A stretch of 28,137 bases of DNA. Source: JAWWBN01 sp033720955 (GTDB taxonomy: Bacteria; Acidobacteriota; Thermoanaerobaculia; Multivoradales; JAHEKO01). Of the stretch, positions 1 to 8,358 are shown piece by piece. How positions within the stretch are numbered: position 1 is the stretch's first letter; each line of letters begins with the position of its first letter. The notes beneath the pieces are model-generated. The model did not search any database and had not been told where the DNA came from. It saw only the letters and a list, made by a program, of their open reading frames with translations. The stretch is from positions 1 through 28,137 of the forward strand of contig JAWWBN010000021.1 in assembly GCA_033720955.1 (NCBI GenBank), written 5' to 3'. The position numbers and the translations under genes are program-made.

Positions 1-1254
1 GAGGACGGCAACGGTGCCGCCGATCTGGGCGATACCTGGTCGAGGCCCGCAACCGGGCGCATCCGGGTCTGCACCCGCGCCTGCGGCGGCCGGAGCCCGG
101 TTCTCGAGGACCGCTACGTCGCGGTCTTCGGCGGCGGTCTGGACGCCGAGCACAAGCGCAGCCCGGTGCTGGAGGGACCCGACCGGGACGGCGGCGACGA
201 CCTCTACCGGCCCTTCGGCGGCAACTTCCTGTACATGGCGGATTTGGCCACCGGCCAGATCCTCTACAAGCGGCGAATGGACCGGCTCGAGGGCCTGTCG
301 GTGAGCCAGGCCGAGTCACCGGCCATGGTGCCCAGCGAGCCGGCCGCCGTCGACCTCGACCAGGACAGCTATCTGGACACCATCTACGTGGGCACCACCG
401 ACGGCTACCTCTACAAGGTGGACCTCTCCACTCCGCAGGAGATCGACCCGGCGAGCGGGCGGGTGACCTCCCCCGCCTGGGAGCCGTTCCGCATCTTCGA
501 CACGGGGGGCCGGCCGGTCTACTACCCGCCCTCGGTCGTCTTCGTGGCGCGCCTCGGCCGGTACGCCCTGGCCTTCGGCACCGGCGACCGGGAGGACCTC
601 TGGAGTCGGAGCGGCCAGGCGGGACGCTTCTACCTCTTTCTCGACACCGGCTTCGGGCCGGCGACCGCGGGCCTGCCCTTCGACGCCTCCGAGCTCGAGC
701 CGATCCACCCCACCGCCACCCCCACCCCGGCCGGGGCCGACTTTCTCCTGGCGCCCGACACCGCGGCCGGGAAGCGTCCGGGCTGGGTGATGACCCTGGA
801 GGCGGACCAGAGGGTGATCGACCGGGCCTTCGCCCTGGCCGGCCTTCTCTTCTTCACCACCTTCGACCCCGACCCCTCGATCGGAGCGACCGGGGAGTGC
901 GGCAGCTCGGGCGCCAGCAGCCTGTTCGCCGTCTACATCGACAGCGCGGGCGGCGTGCTCCCCTCGGGCCGCTTTCGCACGGTCTCCGACCTCGTCACCC
1001 GGCCCTTCGCAGAGCCCTCCCTCGGCGCCGGCGGCGCGCCGCCCCCTCCCGGCGAGCCCACCGCTCCGAGCGCGCCCTGCGACAGCGCCGCGATGGACGC
1101 GATCACGCGGACGCTGAAGAGCGACCTCTTTCCCGAGGAGTGCGACTTCGCCCACCACACCCTGAACGTCCTGGCCCTCCGCTCCGAGAGCGGGCTCGAG
1201 TGCCTGGCCCCGGTGCCCATCTGCGTCGTGCGGCGCAACTGGAAGGAGCGCTGA
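1..1254 (+). CDS. PilY1-like type IV pilus assembly/adhesin protein, C-terminal part (5' truncated by window edge)
   Basis: The frame is open from base 1 and ends in TGA at 1252-1254, so only the last 417 residues are visible. The first residues contain LGDTWSRP, followed by VFGGGLD, an early strand of the PilY1-type C-terminal beta-propeller. A calcium-loop-like segment follows, DLDQDSYLDTIYVGTTDGYLYKVDLS, which I split as DLDQDSYLD plus TIYVGTTDGYLYKVDLS. Further on are FGTGDRED and several cysteines near the C terminus (ECGSS, PCDS, EECDF, LECLAP, PICVV) that could form disulfides outside the cytoplasm. In the known family, PilY1 sits at the tip or base of type IV pili and acts in pilus extension, adhesion and surface sensing. 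The rest of the pilus cluster is probably to the left of the window. The downstream gene is convergent, so the pilus operon probably ends here. The PilY1 assignment is fairly secure; the adhesive role is inference. Confidence 0.8.
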   Translation, partial: EDGNGAADLGDTWSRPATGRIRVCTRACGGRSPVLEDRYVAVFGGGLDAEHKRSPVLEGPDRDGGDDLYRPFGGNFLYMADLATGQILYKRRMDRLEGLSVSQAESPAMVPSEPAAVDLDQDSYLDTIYVGTTDGYLYKVDLSTPQEIDPASGRVTSPAWEPFRIFDTGGRPVYYPPSVVFVARLGRYALAFGTGDREDLWSRSGQAGRFYLFLDTGFGPATAGLPFDASELEPIHPTATPTPAGADFLLAPDTAAGKRPGWVMTLEADQRVIDRAFALAGLLFFTTFDPDPSIGATGECGSSGASSLFAVYIDSAGGVLPSGRFRTVSDLVTRPFAEPSLGAGGAPPPPGEPTAPSAPCDSAAMDAITRTLKSDLFPEECDFAHHTLNVLALRSESGLECLAPVPICVVRRNWKER

Positions 1255-1305
1255 TGCGCGCGGTGACCCGCCCGCCGTAGGCCGGCCGCCCGCGGTCCCC
1301 GGCGG

Positions 1306-2178
1306 CTAGCCGCCCCCGGCGGCGGCCTGGGTGGCGTCGTCCGCGAGCTCCCGCGTCAGCCGCGCGGTGGCCACGGCGCGCTCGGCCCACGCCGCGCCGA
1401 CCCGCGGACCACAGCGCTCCCAGGCGCGGCGGTGACGCTCCGGCCAGCCCTCGGCCTCGTCGGCGAGCCAGGAGAGGGTCGCGGCGGCGTCCTGCGCCAG
1501 GAGCGCCTTCAGGGCGTAGGCCCGCTCGCCCGCGCGGAGACCCAGACCGAGCTCCCGCGCGCCTCGCGTCAGGTCGTTGCGGGTCACGAGGAGACCGCTG
1601 GTCACCGGCGCCAGCAGGGTGCCGAGAAAAGCCTCCCCCCCGTGCACCCGGGGGTCGGCCAGCTCGCCCGCCCGTCGCAGCGCCAGCGGCAGGACCGGCG
1701 GCTCCGCCACCGCCGCCGCCTCGCGCCGAAGGACCTCCGTGAGCAGACCTCCCCAGCCTCGGTGGAACGGTCCGGCCAGACGCTGGAGCTGCGCCAGCCA
1801 GGCCGGCAGCCAGCTCAGGAGGTGCTCCCAGAGGAAGGCTCTCCGGGCGTGACCGGCCCGCTCGGCGGCGCTTCCGCCCGCCGCTTCGTCCTCGGCGAGG
1901 TCCGCGTACGCCGCGAGGAGGGTCGCCAGGTGGTCGGGCTCCGGAGGAGGCGTCGCGCCCAGCGCGCGCCAGAAGCCGGCGATGCGGTCTCGGGCCTCCC
2001 CGCCCAGCTTGCCCTCGCGCCCCAGGAAGACCGACGCGTACGGACGCAGCTCCAGCTCGAAGAGCCGCAGGTGCTCCTCGGCCGGTGGCGGCTCGCCCAG
2101 CTCCAGCAGACGGCCCAGACGGGGGTGCTCCGGGCCGGGCGGCTCGAGCAGAGCGGCCAGCGCGCGCAGCAGCTCCAT
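1306..2178 (-). CDS. TorD/DmsD-family molybdoenzyme maturation chaperone
   Basis: This 290-residue protein is almost entirely alpha-helical and rich in Leu and Ala. It has the TorD-family core pattern LFELELRPYASVFLG followed by a helix with RDRIAGFWRALG, and later FLWEHLLSWLPAWLAQL. Known members bind the apo form of DMSO-reductase-superfamily catalytic subunits in the cytoplasm and hold them until the molybdenum cofactor is inserted. The gene starts 20 bases after the catalytic-subunit stop on the same strand, which fits a dedicated chaperone in last position of the operon. I chose the ATG at 2178 because upstream in-frame sequence runs into the end of the catalytic gene. No strong ribosome-binding site is visible, so translation may be coupled. 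It is somewhat longer than typical TorD proteins of about 200 residues. The family call is good; the partner is inferred from position. Confidence 0.75.
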   Translation of the reverse strand: MELLRALAALLEPPGPEHPRLGRLLELGEPPPAEEHLRLFELELRPYASVFLGREGKLGGEARDRIAGFWRALGATPPPEPDHLATLLAAYADLAEDEAAGGSAAERAGHARRAFLWEHLLSWLPAWLAQLQRLAGPFHRGWGGLLTEVLRREAAAVAEPPVLPLALRRAGELADPRVHGGEAFLGTLLAPVTSGLLVTRNDLTRGARELGLGLRAGERAYALKALLAQDAAATLSWLADEAEGWPERHRRAWERCGPRVGAAWAERAVATARLTRELADDATQAAAGGG

Positions 2179-2198
2179 CGCGGCAGGGGGAACCGGCG

Positions 2199-5120
2199 CT
2201 AGCCGCCGTCGCCGGGAGCGGCGGCCGGCAGACGGTACGCCTCCTCCTCGGGCTTGACCGGCCGGATGAGCCAGAGCGGTCGCCGGTTGCCGTCGGGCGA
2301 GTGCCGGATCGGGGAGCGGGTCTTGGCCAGCCACGCCCGAAACACCTCCCGCGAGCGGTCGGTGTCGACGGCGATGTCGCCGTACCGGTCGCCGGCGCGC
2401 GCCGCGGTGACCCGCACCGCCTGGTGCCAGCAGTGCATCCCCGAGAGCGGATCGGGGTGCACGGGGAAGGTCATGTTCTGGTGCACGCCGGCGTCCGTCC
2501 ACCAGATCCGAGAGGTGTCGGGGTCCGCAGAGGCGTAGGGCGCGACGCCCCGCTTCTTCGTCAGCGACCAGCGGGAGCCGTCGCGGCCCAGGGCCGCGGT
2601 GTTCATCATCTGCCGCTGGCCGGGCTGCCCCTCGAGCTTCCAGCGGCCCATGTGGTGCGAGCAGGCGACCACTCCGGGCTTGATCCCCTCGGTGACCCAG
2701 GCTTTGACCACGAAGTGGCCGATCTCGGTCTCGACCCGCACCAGGTCGCCGGTGGCGAGCCGCAGCGGCGCGGCGTCCCGGGGGTGGATCCAGAGCGGGT
2801 TCGCGTGGGAGATCTCATCCAGCCACTTGGCGTTGGCGGAGCGGGTGTGGATCTGGGTGGGCAGCCGGAAGGTGGAGATGAGCACCTTCTGGTCGGGGTC
2901 CATCGCCTCCGGGTGGACGTGGCTGCGCAGGTAGGTGGGGATGGCGGCGTCCGCCCACCCCCAGGCAGCCAGGGTGGAGGAGTAGAACTCGAGCTTGCCC
3001 GACGGCGTCGGGAAGCCGCGCAGAACCTCTCCGTCCACTCGCACCCCGACCGGGCGCCGCCCCTCGGCGTCGGGCCGCGGTGCGCCCACCGGCGCCAGGT
3101 TGACGGGCGGCGGGGCGGGCGCGGCGGTGTAGACGCGCCCGCGCCGGTCCTCCGAGATCCCCTGGAGCTCCTCCTTCGGCACCGGCTGCTCGTAGACCGG
3201 GCCGATGCCCCGGGCCACCTCGAAGGCGCCGTAGCGGCGCATGTAGGCGAGGGGCTCGAGCCCCTCCGCCGCCGCCTTCTCGGGCAGACCCGGCACCGAG
3301 TTGGCGAACAGCCAGCCGTAGTACTCGTCCACGGTGAGCCGCTGCCCGGGGCGCTCCTTCGACTCGGCGAAGGAGCGGATGCCCAGCTCGCCGTCCGGGT
3401 CGATGCGCCAGGTGAGCTCGAGCCAGACCTCGTTCTCCTCCCAGACCTCGCCAGGGTTGGTGTGCCGGGTGTCGCCGACCCGCTCCCCCAGACGCTCGCG
3501 AGCGGTGCGCAGCACCGGCTGGCGGAAGCCGATCCACTGCGCGTCGTGGGTCTCGTAGGAGTGGATGTCGTGGCGCTCGGAGGCGTTGCCCATGGGCAGG
3601 ACGTAGTCGGCGAAGTAGGCGGTCTCGTTCCAGGTGGGGGTCAGCGCCACGTGCAGACCGACCTTCTCGGGGTCGGTGAGCATCTCGATCCAGGAGAAGC
3701 CGTCGGGGTTGGTCCACACGGGGTTGTAGACCCGGGTGAAGTAGACCTCGAGCCGGCCGCGGCCCTCTTCCATCAGGTGGGGCAGCAGGAAGGAGAGCTC
3801 GTACATCGACAGCGGATACTCGATGGGCCAGTTGAGCTCGTTCCAGCTTCTGGGGTGACGGGGCAGGTGGATCGGCCGCGCGACGAACTTGTTCCAGGCG
3901 TTCGGATAGGTGCCCCCCGGCGTCGCCACCGCTCCCATCAGGCAGTTGAGGAAGAAGAGACAGCGGGCGACCTGCCAGCCGCCCTCGTTGCCGGCGGCGG
4001 CCGAGCGCCAGTTGTGGGTGGCGAGGCGGCGGCCCGCGGTGGCGACGGTCTCCGCCACCCGGCGGATCGTCGCGGCGTCGACCCCGGTCTCGGCGGCGGC
4101 GAGCTCGAACGTGTACGGCTCGTACTCGGCCTCCAGCATCCGCTCGAAGCTGTCGAAGGTGGGCGGCAGATCCGGGTGCACGCTCTCCAGGTACTCCTGC
4201 CAGTTCCACCACCGGCGCACGAACTCGCGGTCGTAGAGACGGCGGCGGATCAGGTACGAGGCGACCGCCAGCAACAGCGCCGCCTCCGAGCCGGGCTGGG
4301 TGGCCAGCCACTCGTCGGCGTGGGTGGCGGTGTTCGAGAGCCGGGTGTCGAGAACGATCAGCTTCGCGCCGCGTCTCTTCGCCTCGACGATGCGCTGCGC
4401 GTGGGGGTTGAAGTAGTGGCCGGTCTCGAGATGCGATGACACCAGCAGGATGACCCGGGCCTCGGCGTGGTCCGGGCTGGGCCGGTCGATGCCGCACCAG
4501 AGCTGATACCCGGCCCGGGCGCCCGCCGAGCAGATGTTGGTGTGGGAGTTGTGGCCGTCCACCCCCCAGGCGGCCATCACGCGCTCGGTGAACCCGTCCT
4601 CGCCCGGGCGCCCCACGTGGTACATGACCTCGTTCTGGCGCCCCTCTACCATGGCGCGGCGGATCCAGCCGGCGATGTCGTCCAGGGCCTCGTCCCAGGA
4701 GACCGGCTGCCAGCGGCCCTCGCCGCGCTCTCCGGCCCGCTTCAGCGGCTGCAGGATCCGGTCCGGGTCGGTGATCTGGTTCAGGGTGGCGGGGCCCTTG
4801 GCGCAGTTGCGGCCGCGCGAGCCCGGGTGCTCCGGGTTGCCCTCGAACTTCCGGATCTGCAGCGTCTCGCGGTCGACGTAGGCCAGCAGGCCGCATGCCG
4901 ATTCGCAGTTGAAGCAGGTGGTGGGCACCAGCATGTAGCGGCGCTCCACCCGCTGCGGCCAGGCCTTGGCGTCGAGCTCCACCCAGTCGTCCCAGCGCTC
5001 CTTCGGCGGGAAGGCGGCGAGGTGGATGCGGCTGGCGCCGGGGTAGAAGGTCTCGCCGCGGGCCTCGGTGGCCTCGCGCGCGGCGCTGATCCGGCGGGAG
5101 AGCGAGTCGAGATCGGTCAT
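2199..5120 (-). CDS. Molybdopterin (bis-MGD) oxidoreductase catalytic subunit, DMSO reductase superfamily, cytoplasmic type
   Basis: Large catalytic subunit, 973 residues from ATG 5120. An N-terminal [4Fe-4S] motif is visible as C69-x2-C72-x3-C76-x29-C106 (CFNCESACG ... RNCAKGP). It is followed by SWDEALDDIA, typical of the superfamily. Cys197 in HTNICSAGAR is the likely molybdenum ligand, as in PsrA/PhsA/TtrA/SoeA-like enzymes rather than Ser-ligated DMSO reductases. A C-terminal MGD-binding domain starts near DQKVLISTFR. There is no twin-arginine signal and no hydrophobic leader, so the enzyme should stay in the cytoplasm. An ATG at 5147 overlaps the previous stop (ATGA) and would add nine residues. 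I prefer 5120 because AGGA precedes it at a good distance. The operon position after an FeS-NrfD fusion and before TorD implies a quinone-linked complex. The substrate cannot be read from sequence: sulfite oxidation (SoeA-like) is favoured by context, and polysulfide/sulfur reduction or formate oxidation are alternatives. Confidence 0.85.
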   Translation of the reverse strand: MTDLDSLSRRISAAREATEARGETFYPGASRIHLAAFPPKERWDDWVELDAKAWPQRVERRYMLVPTTCFNCESACGLLAYVDRETLQIRKFEGNPEHPGSRGRNCAKGPATLNQITDPDRILQPLKRAGERGEGRWQPVSWDEALDDIAGWIRRAMVEGRQNEVMYHVGRPGEDGFTERVMAAWGVDGHNSHTNICSAGARAGYQLWCGIDRPSPDHAEARVILLVSSHLETGHYFNPHAQRIVEAKRRGAKLIVLDTRLSNTATHADEWLATQPGSEAALLLAVASYLIRRRLYDREFVRRWWNWQEYLESVHPDLPPTFDSFERMLEAEYEPYTFELAAAETGVDAATIRRVAETVATAGRRLATHNWRSAAAGNEGGWQVARCLFFLNCLMGAVATPGGTYPNAWNKFVARPIHLPRHPRSWNELNWPIEYPLSMYELSFLLPHLMEEGRGRLEVYFTRVYNPVWTNPDGFSWIEMLTDPEKVGLHVALTPTWNETAYFADYVLPMGNASERHDIHSYETHDAQWIGFRQPVLRTARERLGERVGDTRHTNPGEVWEENEVWLELTWRIDPDGELGIRSFAESKERPGQRLTVDEYYGWLFANSVPGLPEKAAAEGLEPLAYMRRYGAFEVARGIGPVYEQPVPKEELQGISEDRRGRVYTAAPAPPPVNLAPVGAPRPDAEGRRPVGVRVDGEVLRGFPTPSGKLEFYSSTLAAWGWADAAIPTYLRSHVHPEAMDPDQKVLISTFRLPTQIHTRSANAKWLDEISHANPLWIHPRDAAPLRLATGDLVRVETEIGHFVVKAWVTEGIKPGVVACSHHMGRWKLEGQPGQRQMMNTAALGRDGSRWSLTKKRGVAPYASADPDTSRIWWTDAGVHQNMTFPVHPDPLSGMHCWHQAVRVTAARAGDRYGDIAVDTDRSREVFRAWLAKTRSPIRHSPDGNRRPLWLIRPVKPEEEAYRLPAAAPGDGG

Positions 5121-5143
5121 CTTCTTCCTGTCCGGCGCGCGGC

Positions 5144-6679
5144 TCATGCCAGGGGCACTGCCTGGCCGGCCTGCACCCAGGCGTGCTCGAACGCGAAGAG
5201 GCCCGCCAGCGCCGGCAGGGCGGCCCACGGCCCCATCCACGGCGCCGTGCAGGCGGCCGCGGCGAGGAGCAGGCCGCTCCAGAACCAGACCCGGAAACGG
5301 CCGCTCACCATCTCGTGCGCGGCCAGGCGGGCGTGGGCGGTGGGGTGGGTCAGGGTCACCTCGCCGGCCACCATCAGCAGGTGGACCAGGCTCGCTACGG
5401 CGAGGGTCCAGGTCAGCGCCGGCACCGCCGCCGGCTCGACCCAGACGGCGGCCGGCAGGAGGGCGGCGGCCCCCGCCAGCACCGCCTGGACCAGCAGGTG
5501 CGGCGGCAGGAGGGGGCTCTGCCAGAGATCCCGCGCCTTGGCCTGGGCGAAGAGGTAGGCGGTGTAGACCGCGGTCAGGGCCGAGAGGGCCAGGCCGGGC
5601 AGCACGAGCGCCGAGCGAGCCACCGGCATCTCCAGCAGGTGGGCGCCCACGTCGGCGACCAGCACCAGCGAGTAGGCGGCGATCACGAAGGCCCCCTTCA
5701 CCAGCCAGCTCCGCCAGTGAGGCCGGGTGAAGATCAGGTAGAAGCGCTCCGGGTGCTCGAGGTCCCAGATCAGCAGCCCGCCGGTCGCCCCGAGGAAGAG
5801 AAGACCCAGGGTCGCCGCCCCCCAGCCCGAGAGGGGACCCGCGGGATCGAGCGCGCCGACCAGGGTCAGCAGCAGCATCACGAAGTAGGCTCCGGCGGCG
5901 ATTCCCTTGGTGAGGGTGTAGAGGCTCACCCGCCAGTCCCAGGGCATCTTGTGGGGGACGTCGTAGGCGAGCACCGCCTCCGCCGCGGAGCTGGGGCGGC
6001 CGGGGTGGCCCGACACCACCCTGCCCGGACCGGCGGTCTGCTCGCTCCACAGGAAGAGACCGCCCGGCGGCCGCGCCGCCGCCAGGGGGTCCAGGGTTGC
6101 CTGGTGGGCGCCGCGGTAGAAGAGCTTGGGACGGGTCTCCTTCTCCGGCCTACGCACGCTCACCGGCTCGCGGTTGACCAGGTGGGCCACCCGAGACCCG
6201 GTGTCGTCGAGGTCTCCCACCACGATCGCCTCGGTGGGGCAGACGGTGACGCAGGCCGGCTCGAGGCCCACGTCGATGCGGTGCGCGCAGAAGTTGCACT
6301 TCTCCGCCGAGTGATCCTCCGGGTTGATGAAGATGGCGTCGTAGGGACAGGCGGCGATACACGCCTTGCAGCCGATGCAGATCGACTTGTCGAAGTCCAC
6401 GATGCCGTCGGGCCGGCGGTACATGGCCCGGGTCGGGCAGGCGGTGGTGCAGGGCGAGTCGGCGCACTGGTTGCACCGGGTGACCTGAAAGGCGCGCCGG
6501 GTCTCGGGGAAGAGGCCCACGTCCACGTACTTGACGTAGGTGCGGTTGACCCCCAGCGGCACCTCGTTCTCCGACTTGCACGCCGTCGAGCAGGCGTGGC
6601 AGCCGATACAGCTCTCGTGGTCGATGACCTTCGCCCAGCGTGGAGGGCGCTCGGTCGGGGCCGGAGGGGCCTCAGGCAT
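5144..6679 (-). CDS. Fusion of four-cluster ferredoxin subunit and NrfD/PsrC-type quinone-binding membrane subunit
   Basis: A 511-residue electron-transfer subunit. The N-terminal part has 16 cysteines in four groups (C24/27/30/34, C69/72/77/81, C101/104/107/111, C128/131/143/147), enough for four [4Fe-4S] clusters as in PsrB/DmsB/SoeB. From about residue 245 a polytopic membrane domain begins (WDWRVSLYTLTKGIAAGAYF) with roughly eight hydrophobic segments and the motif WDLEHPERFYLIFTRP, typical of NrfD/PsrC. In most CISM complexes these are separate B and C subunits; here they form one chain joined by a linker of about 80 residues. No Tat or Sec signal precedes the FeS part, which puts the clusters on the cytoplasmic side. 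The ATG at 6679 has GGGGAG eight bases upstream. The gene overlaps the next one if that starts at 5147. Its role is to pass electrons between the molybdenum subunit and the quinone pool. Confidence 0.87.
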   Translation of the reverse strand: MPEAPPAPTERPPRWAKVIDHESCIGCHACSTACKSENEVPLGVNRTYVKYVDVGLFPETRRAFQVTRCNQCADSPCTTACPTRAMYRRPDGIVDFDKSICIGCKACIAACPYDAIFINPEDHSAEKCNFCAHRIDVGLEPACVTVCPTEAIVVGDLDDTGSRVAHLVNREPVSVRRPEKETRPKLFYRGAHQATLDPLAAARPPGGLFLWSEQTAGPGRVVSGHPGRPSSAAEAVLAYDVPHKMPWDWRVSLYTLTKGIAAGAYFVMLLLTLVGALDPAGPLSGWGAATLGLLFLGATGGLLIWDLEHPERFYLIFTRPHWRSWLVKGAFVIAAYSLVLVADVGAHLLEMPVARSALVLPGLALSALTAVYTAYLFAQAKARDLWQSPLLPPHLLVQAVLAGAAALLPAAVWVEPAAVPALTWTLAVASLVHLLMVAGEVTLTHPTAHARLAAHEMVSGRFRVWFWSGLLLAAAACTAPWMGPWAALPALAGLFAFEHAWVQAGQAVPLA

Positions 6680-6682
6680 TCA

Positions 6683-6698
6683 ATACTCCCCTAAGTAT
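6683..6698. promoter_or_regulatory. CstR/CsoR-type operator 1, in front of the molybdoenzyme operon
   Basis: Perfect inverted repeat ATACT-CCCCTA-AGTAT. It sits four bases upstream of the FeS-NrfD start codon and covers the ribosome-binding site. It shares arm sequence and six-base spacing with the sites at 8297-8316 and 9547-9564. Bound repressor would block transcription or early elongation of the operon. The inverted repeat is seen directly; assignment to the CsoR/CstR-family regulator at 8359-8646 is inference from linkage and from the general form of operators known for that family. Confidence 0.6.
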
Positions 6699-6709
6699 CT
6701 GGCCCGTCG

Positions 6710-6739
6710 ATGTTAGGAGAAGTGGGCGCGGCGGTTCAA
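6710..6739 (-). promoter_or_regulatory. Possible sigma70-type promoter of the molybdoenzyme operon
   Basis: On the minus strand TTGAAC (6739-6734) and TAACAT (6715-6710) are separated by 18 bases. Each matches four of six consensus positions. Operator 1 begins 11 bases after the -10-like hexamer, which is where a repressor would cover the start of transcription. The hexamers are weak and this GC-rich organism may use different consensus sequences. Confidence 0.3.
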
Positions 6740-6813
6740 GCCCGGGGCGCCGAGCGGCGAGACCGTCCGGCGGCCCGGCCACGCGCGCTCTCCCCGCCGC
6801 GCCCGAACACAAG

Positions 6814-8112
6814 TCAGAAGCCCCAGGAGAAGCCGAGCTCGAGCTCCCACTGGCTCATCTCGAGCTCGATGGTCTGCATGCCCGGCATCTCCATCGGATT
6901 GGGCCCGGAGATCGACGACGAAGGCGCCACCATGAGCGCCAGGCTGATCGCCTTGCCGCCGGAGAGCTCGCGTGTGAAGCCGCCGGTGAAGTGCTCCTCC
7001 ATGATGCCCGGCGCGAGGATGTTGAACATCATCTCGGTCTCCGGAATCGGCTGGTCACCGGTCGAGAAGCCCAGCCGCCAGACCCAGGGGGCGGCCCCCC
7101 ACTGCACGCCGGCCTTGATCACCTCCATGTCCCGCCAGCCGAAGCCGGGACCCGCGTCGGCCCCCAGCATCCCGCCCGCGTCTCCCTGGAAGGCGCGCCC
7201 CAGGGCCGGGAAGAGGGGGTTTCCCACGCTCTCGATCTCGCTGTAGAAGATCTCCTGGTAGTCCAGCAGGAAGACGGCGCCGCCACCGAAGCGCCAGGCG
7301 ACGCCGACCGTGTAGTTGGCCGGAATGTCGAAGCCCCCCCGGCCGGCGAAGAGACCGGCGTACTCGTCGAACTCCTCCATCGAGATCTCGCTCTGGTAGG
7401 CGAGGCCGAAGGAGAGGGCGTTCCAGCGGCCCAGGTAGCCGAGCCGGGCGCCGAAGCCGGTCGAGGTGTCGGCGCCGTTGTTGGTCAGCCGGGCCGGGTC
7501 CGCCGAGAAGCCGCCAAAAGCCTGCACCCCCTGGATCTCGAACGTCTGGTAGGCGGCGATCAGGCCGATGCCGAAGGCGTGTCGCCCGTCGGCCGCCCCG
7601 ACCGCCCAGGTCGGGACGACGAAGAGCTGGGAGAGATCGACTCCCGTCGGACGGGTTCCGTAGAAGGTGGCCGCCGGGTAGTCGGTGTTCATCCCGCCCT
7701 GGCCGTAGACCAAGAGGCCGAGCGCCTGGCGGGGCGTCACCTGCCAGTTGGCTCCGAAGTTGGGCACGAAGAAGGCTTTCGAGTCGCTCTCCACGGTCCC
7801 CGGCGTGAGCCCGAAGGTGCTGGGCAGGAGGGAGGGACCTCCCGTGACCGTGTACTCGCGGCTGGGGCTGAAGAGCGCCACCCCGACGTCGTAGCGCTTG
7901 CCGACAAGCGCCATGCCCGCCGGGTTGGTGCCACCGGCGAGGGCGTCCTGCGGGAAGGCCACGCCGGCGCCGGCCAGCGCCTTGGCCCGGGTGCCGATCC
8001 CGTGCACGAGATAGCCGTTGGTGGCCTCGGCCGGCGCGGCCGCCATCCAGAGGAGGAGGGCCGCCAGGGCGAGCGCCGTGGCCGGCCGTCGAGCGAGGGT
8101 TCTCGAGATCAT
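6814..8112 (-). CDS. OmpP1/FadL/TodX-family outer-membrane channel
   Basis: This 432-residue protein has a Sec signal peptide (hydrophobic stretch ALALAALLLWMAAAPAEA) and a mature start TNGYLVHGIGTRAKALAGAG. That is the classic FadL/TodX hatch signature, followed by AGGTNPAGMAL. The rest alternates as beta strands and ends in an aromatic residue (LGFSWGF), as outer-membrane barrels do. Known members carry hydrophobic substrates such as fatty acids, toluene and alkanes across the outer membrane. The ATG at 8112 has AGGAG seven bases upstream. The gene lies between the sulfur-trafficking genes and the molybdoenzyme operon, in the same direction, and has its own ATACT-N6-AGTAT operator about 185 bases upstream. 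This context suggests the cargo may be hydrophobic sulfur (S8 or polysulfanes) rather than lipid; that is inference. The family call is secure. Confidence 0.85.
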   Translation of the reverse strand: MISRTLARRPATALALAALLLWMAAAPAEATNGYLVHGIGTRAKALAGAGVAFPQDALAGGTNPAGMALVGKRYDVGVALFSPSREYTVTGGPSLLPSTFGLTPGTVESDSKAFFVPNFGANWQVTPRQALGLLVYGQGGMNTDYPAATFYGTRPTGVDLSQLFVVPTWAVGAADGRHAFGIGLIAAYQTFEIQGVQAFGGFSADPARLTNNGADTSTGFGARLGYLGRWNALSFGLAYQSEISMEEFDEYAGLFAGRGGFDIPANYTVGVAWRFGGGAVFLLDYQEIFYSEIESVGNPLFPALGRAFQGDAGGMLGADAGPGFGWRDMEVIKAGVQWGAAPWVWRLGFSTGDQPIPETEMMFNILAPGIMEEHFTGGFTRELSGGKAISLALMVAPSSSISGPNPMEMPGMQTIELEMSQWELELGFSWGF

Positions 8113-8181
8113 CTCGAAGCTCCTCTTGCTGCCGCCGGACTTCCCCGCGTGGACGAGATGTCTGCCGGGCCGGCGGCCGGT

Positions 8182-8208
8182 CGGCGCCGCCCTTCGAGGG
8201 CGGCGCCG
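8182..8208 (-). terminator. Strong GC hairpin in the leader of the fadL-like gene
   Basis: An 11-bp perfect stem (CGGCGCCGCCC ... GGGCGGCGCCG) closes a five-base TTCGA loop. It lies 70 bases upstream of the fadL-like start and downstream of operator 2. There is no T tract on either strand, so it is not a typical intrinsic terminator. It may end the regulator transcript, stabilise the fadL leader, or act as an attenuator. Confidence 0.4.
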
Positions 8209-8296
8209 GCCGTCGACTCCATGCTGCCGACCGCCCCATCGCCGCGCGACGGCCCAACGGGGGGCCCCGGCCGGAATCGTCAGGTAGGCGCGACCC

Positions 8297-8316
8297 AGAT
8301 ACTCCGGGCAGTATCT
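8297..8316. promoter_or_regulatory. CstR/CsoR-type operator 2, upstream of the fadL-like gene
   Basis: The most symmetrical of the three sites: AGATACT-CCGGGC-AGTATCT, with seven-base perfect arms and a six-base spacer. It lies in the 246-base gap between the regulator stop (8359) and the fadL-like start (8112). It therefore most likely controls the fadL-like gene from a promoter with a leader of roughly 170-190 nt. Assignment to the linked regulator is inference. Confidence 0.6.
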
Positions 8317-8358
8317 TCCACCCGGCGGGGTGGGCTCGCGAGGAGGACCGGGCGCGGC

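Noticed and set aside
1254..1280. Eight-codon frame starting in the PilY1 stop (ATGA)
   Set aside because: Too short and followed by nothing; chance overlap is more likely than a leader peptide.
2085..4439. 784-codon open frame on the + strand across the molybdoenzyme gene
   Set aside because: It is antisense to a clear catalytic subunit, its composition is Gly/Val/Arg/His-rich as expected for a shadow frame in GC-rich DNA, and it shows no domain motif.
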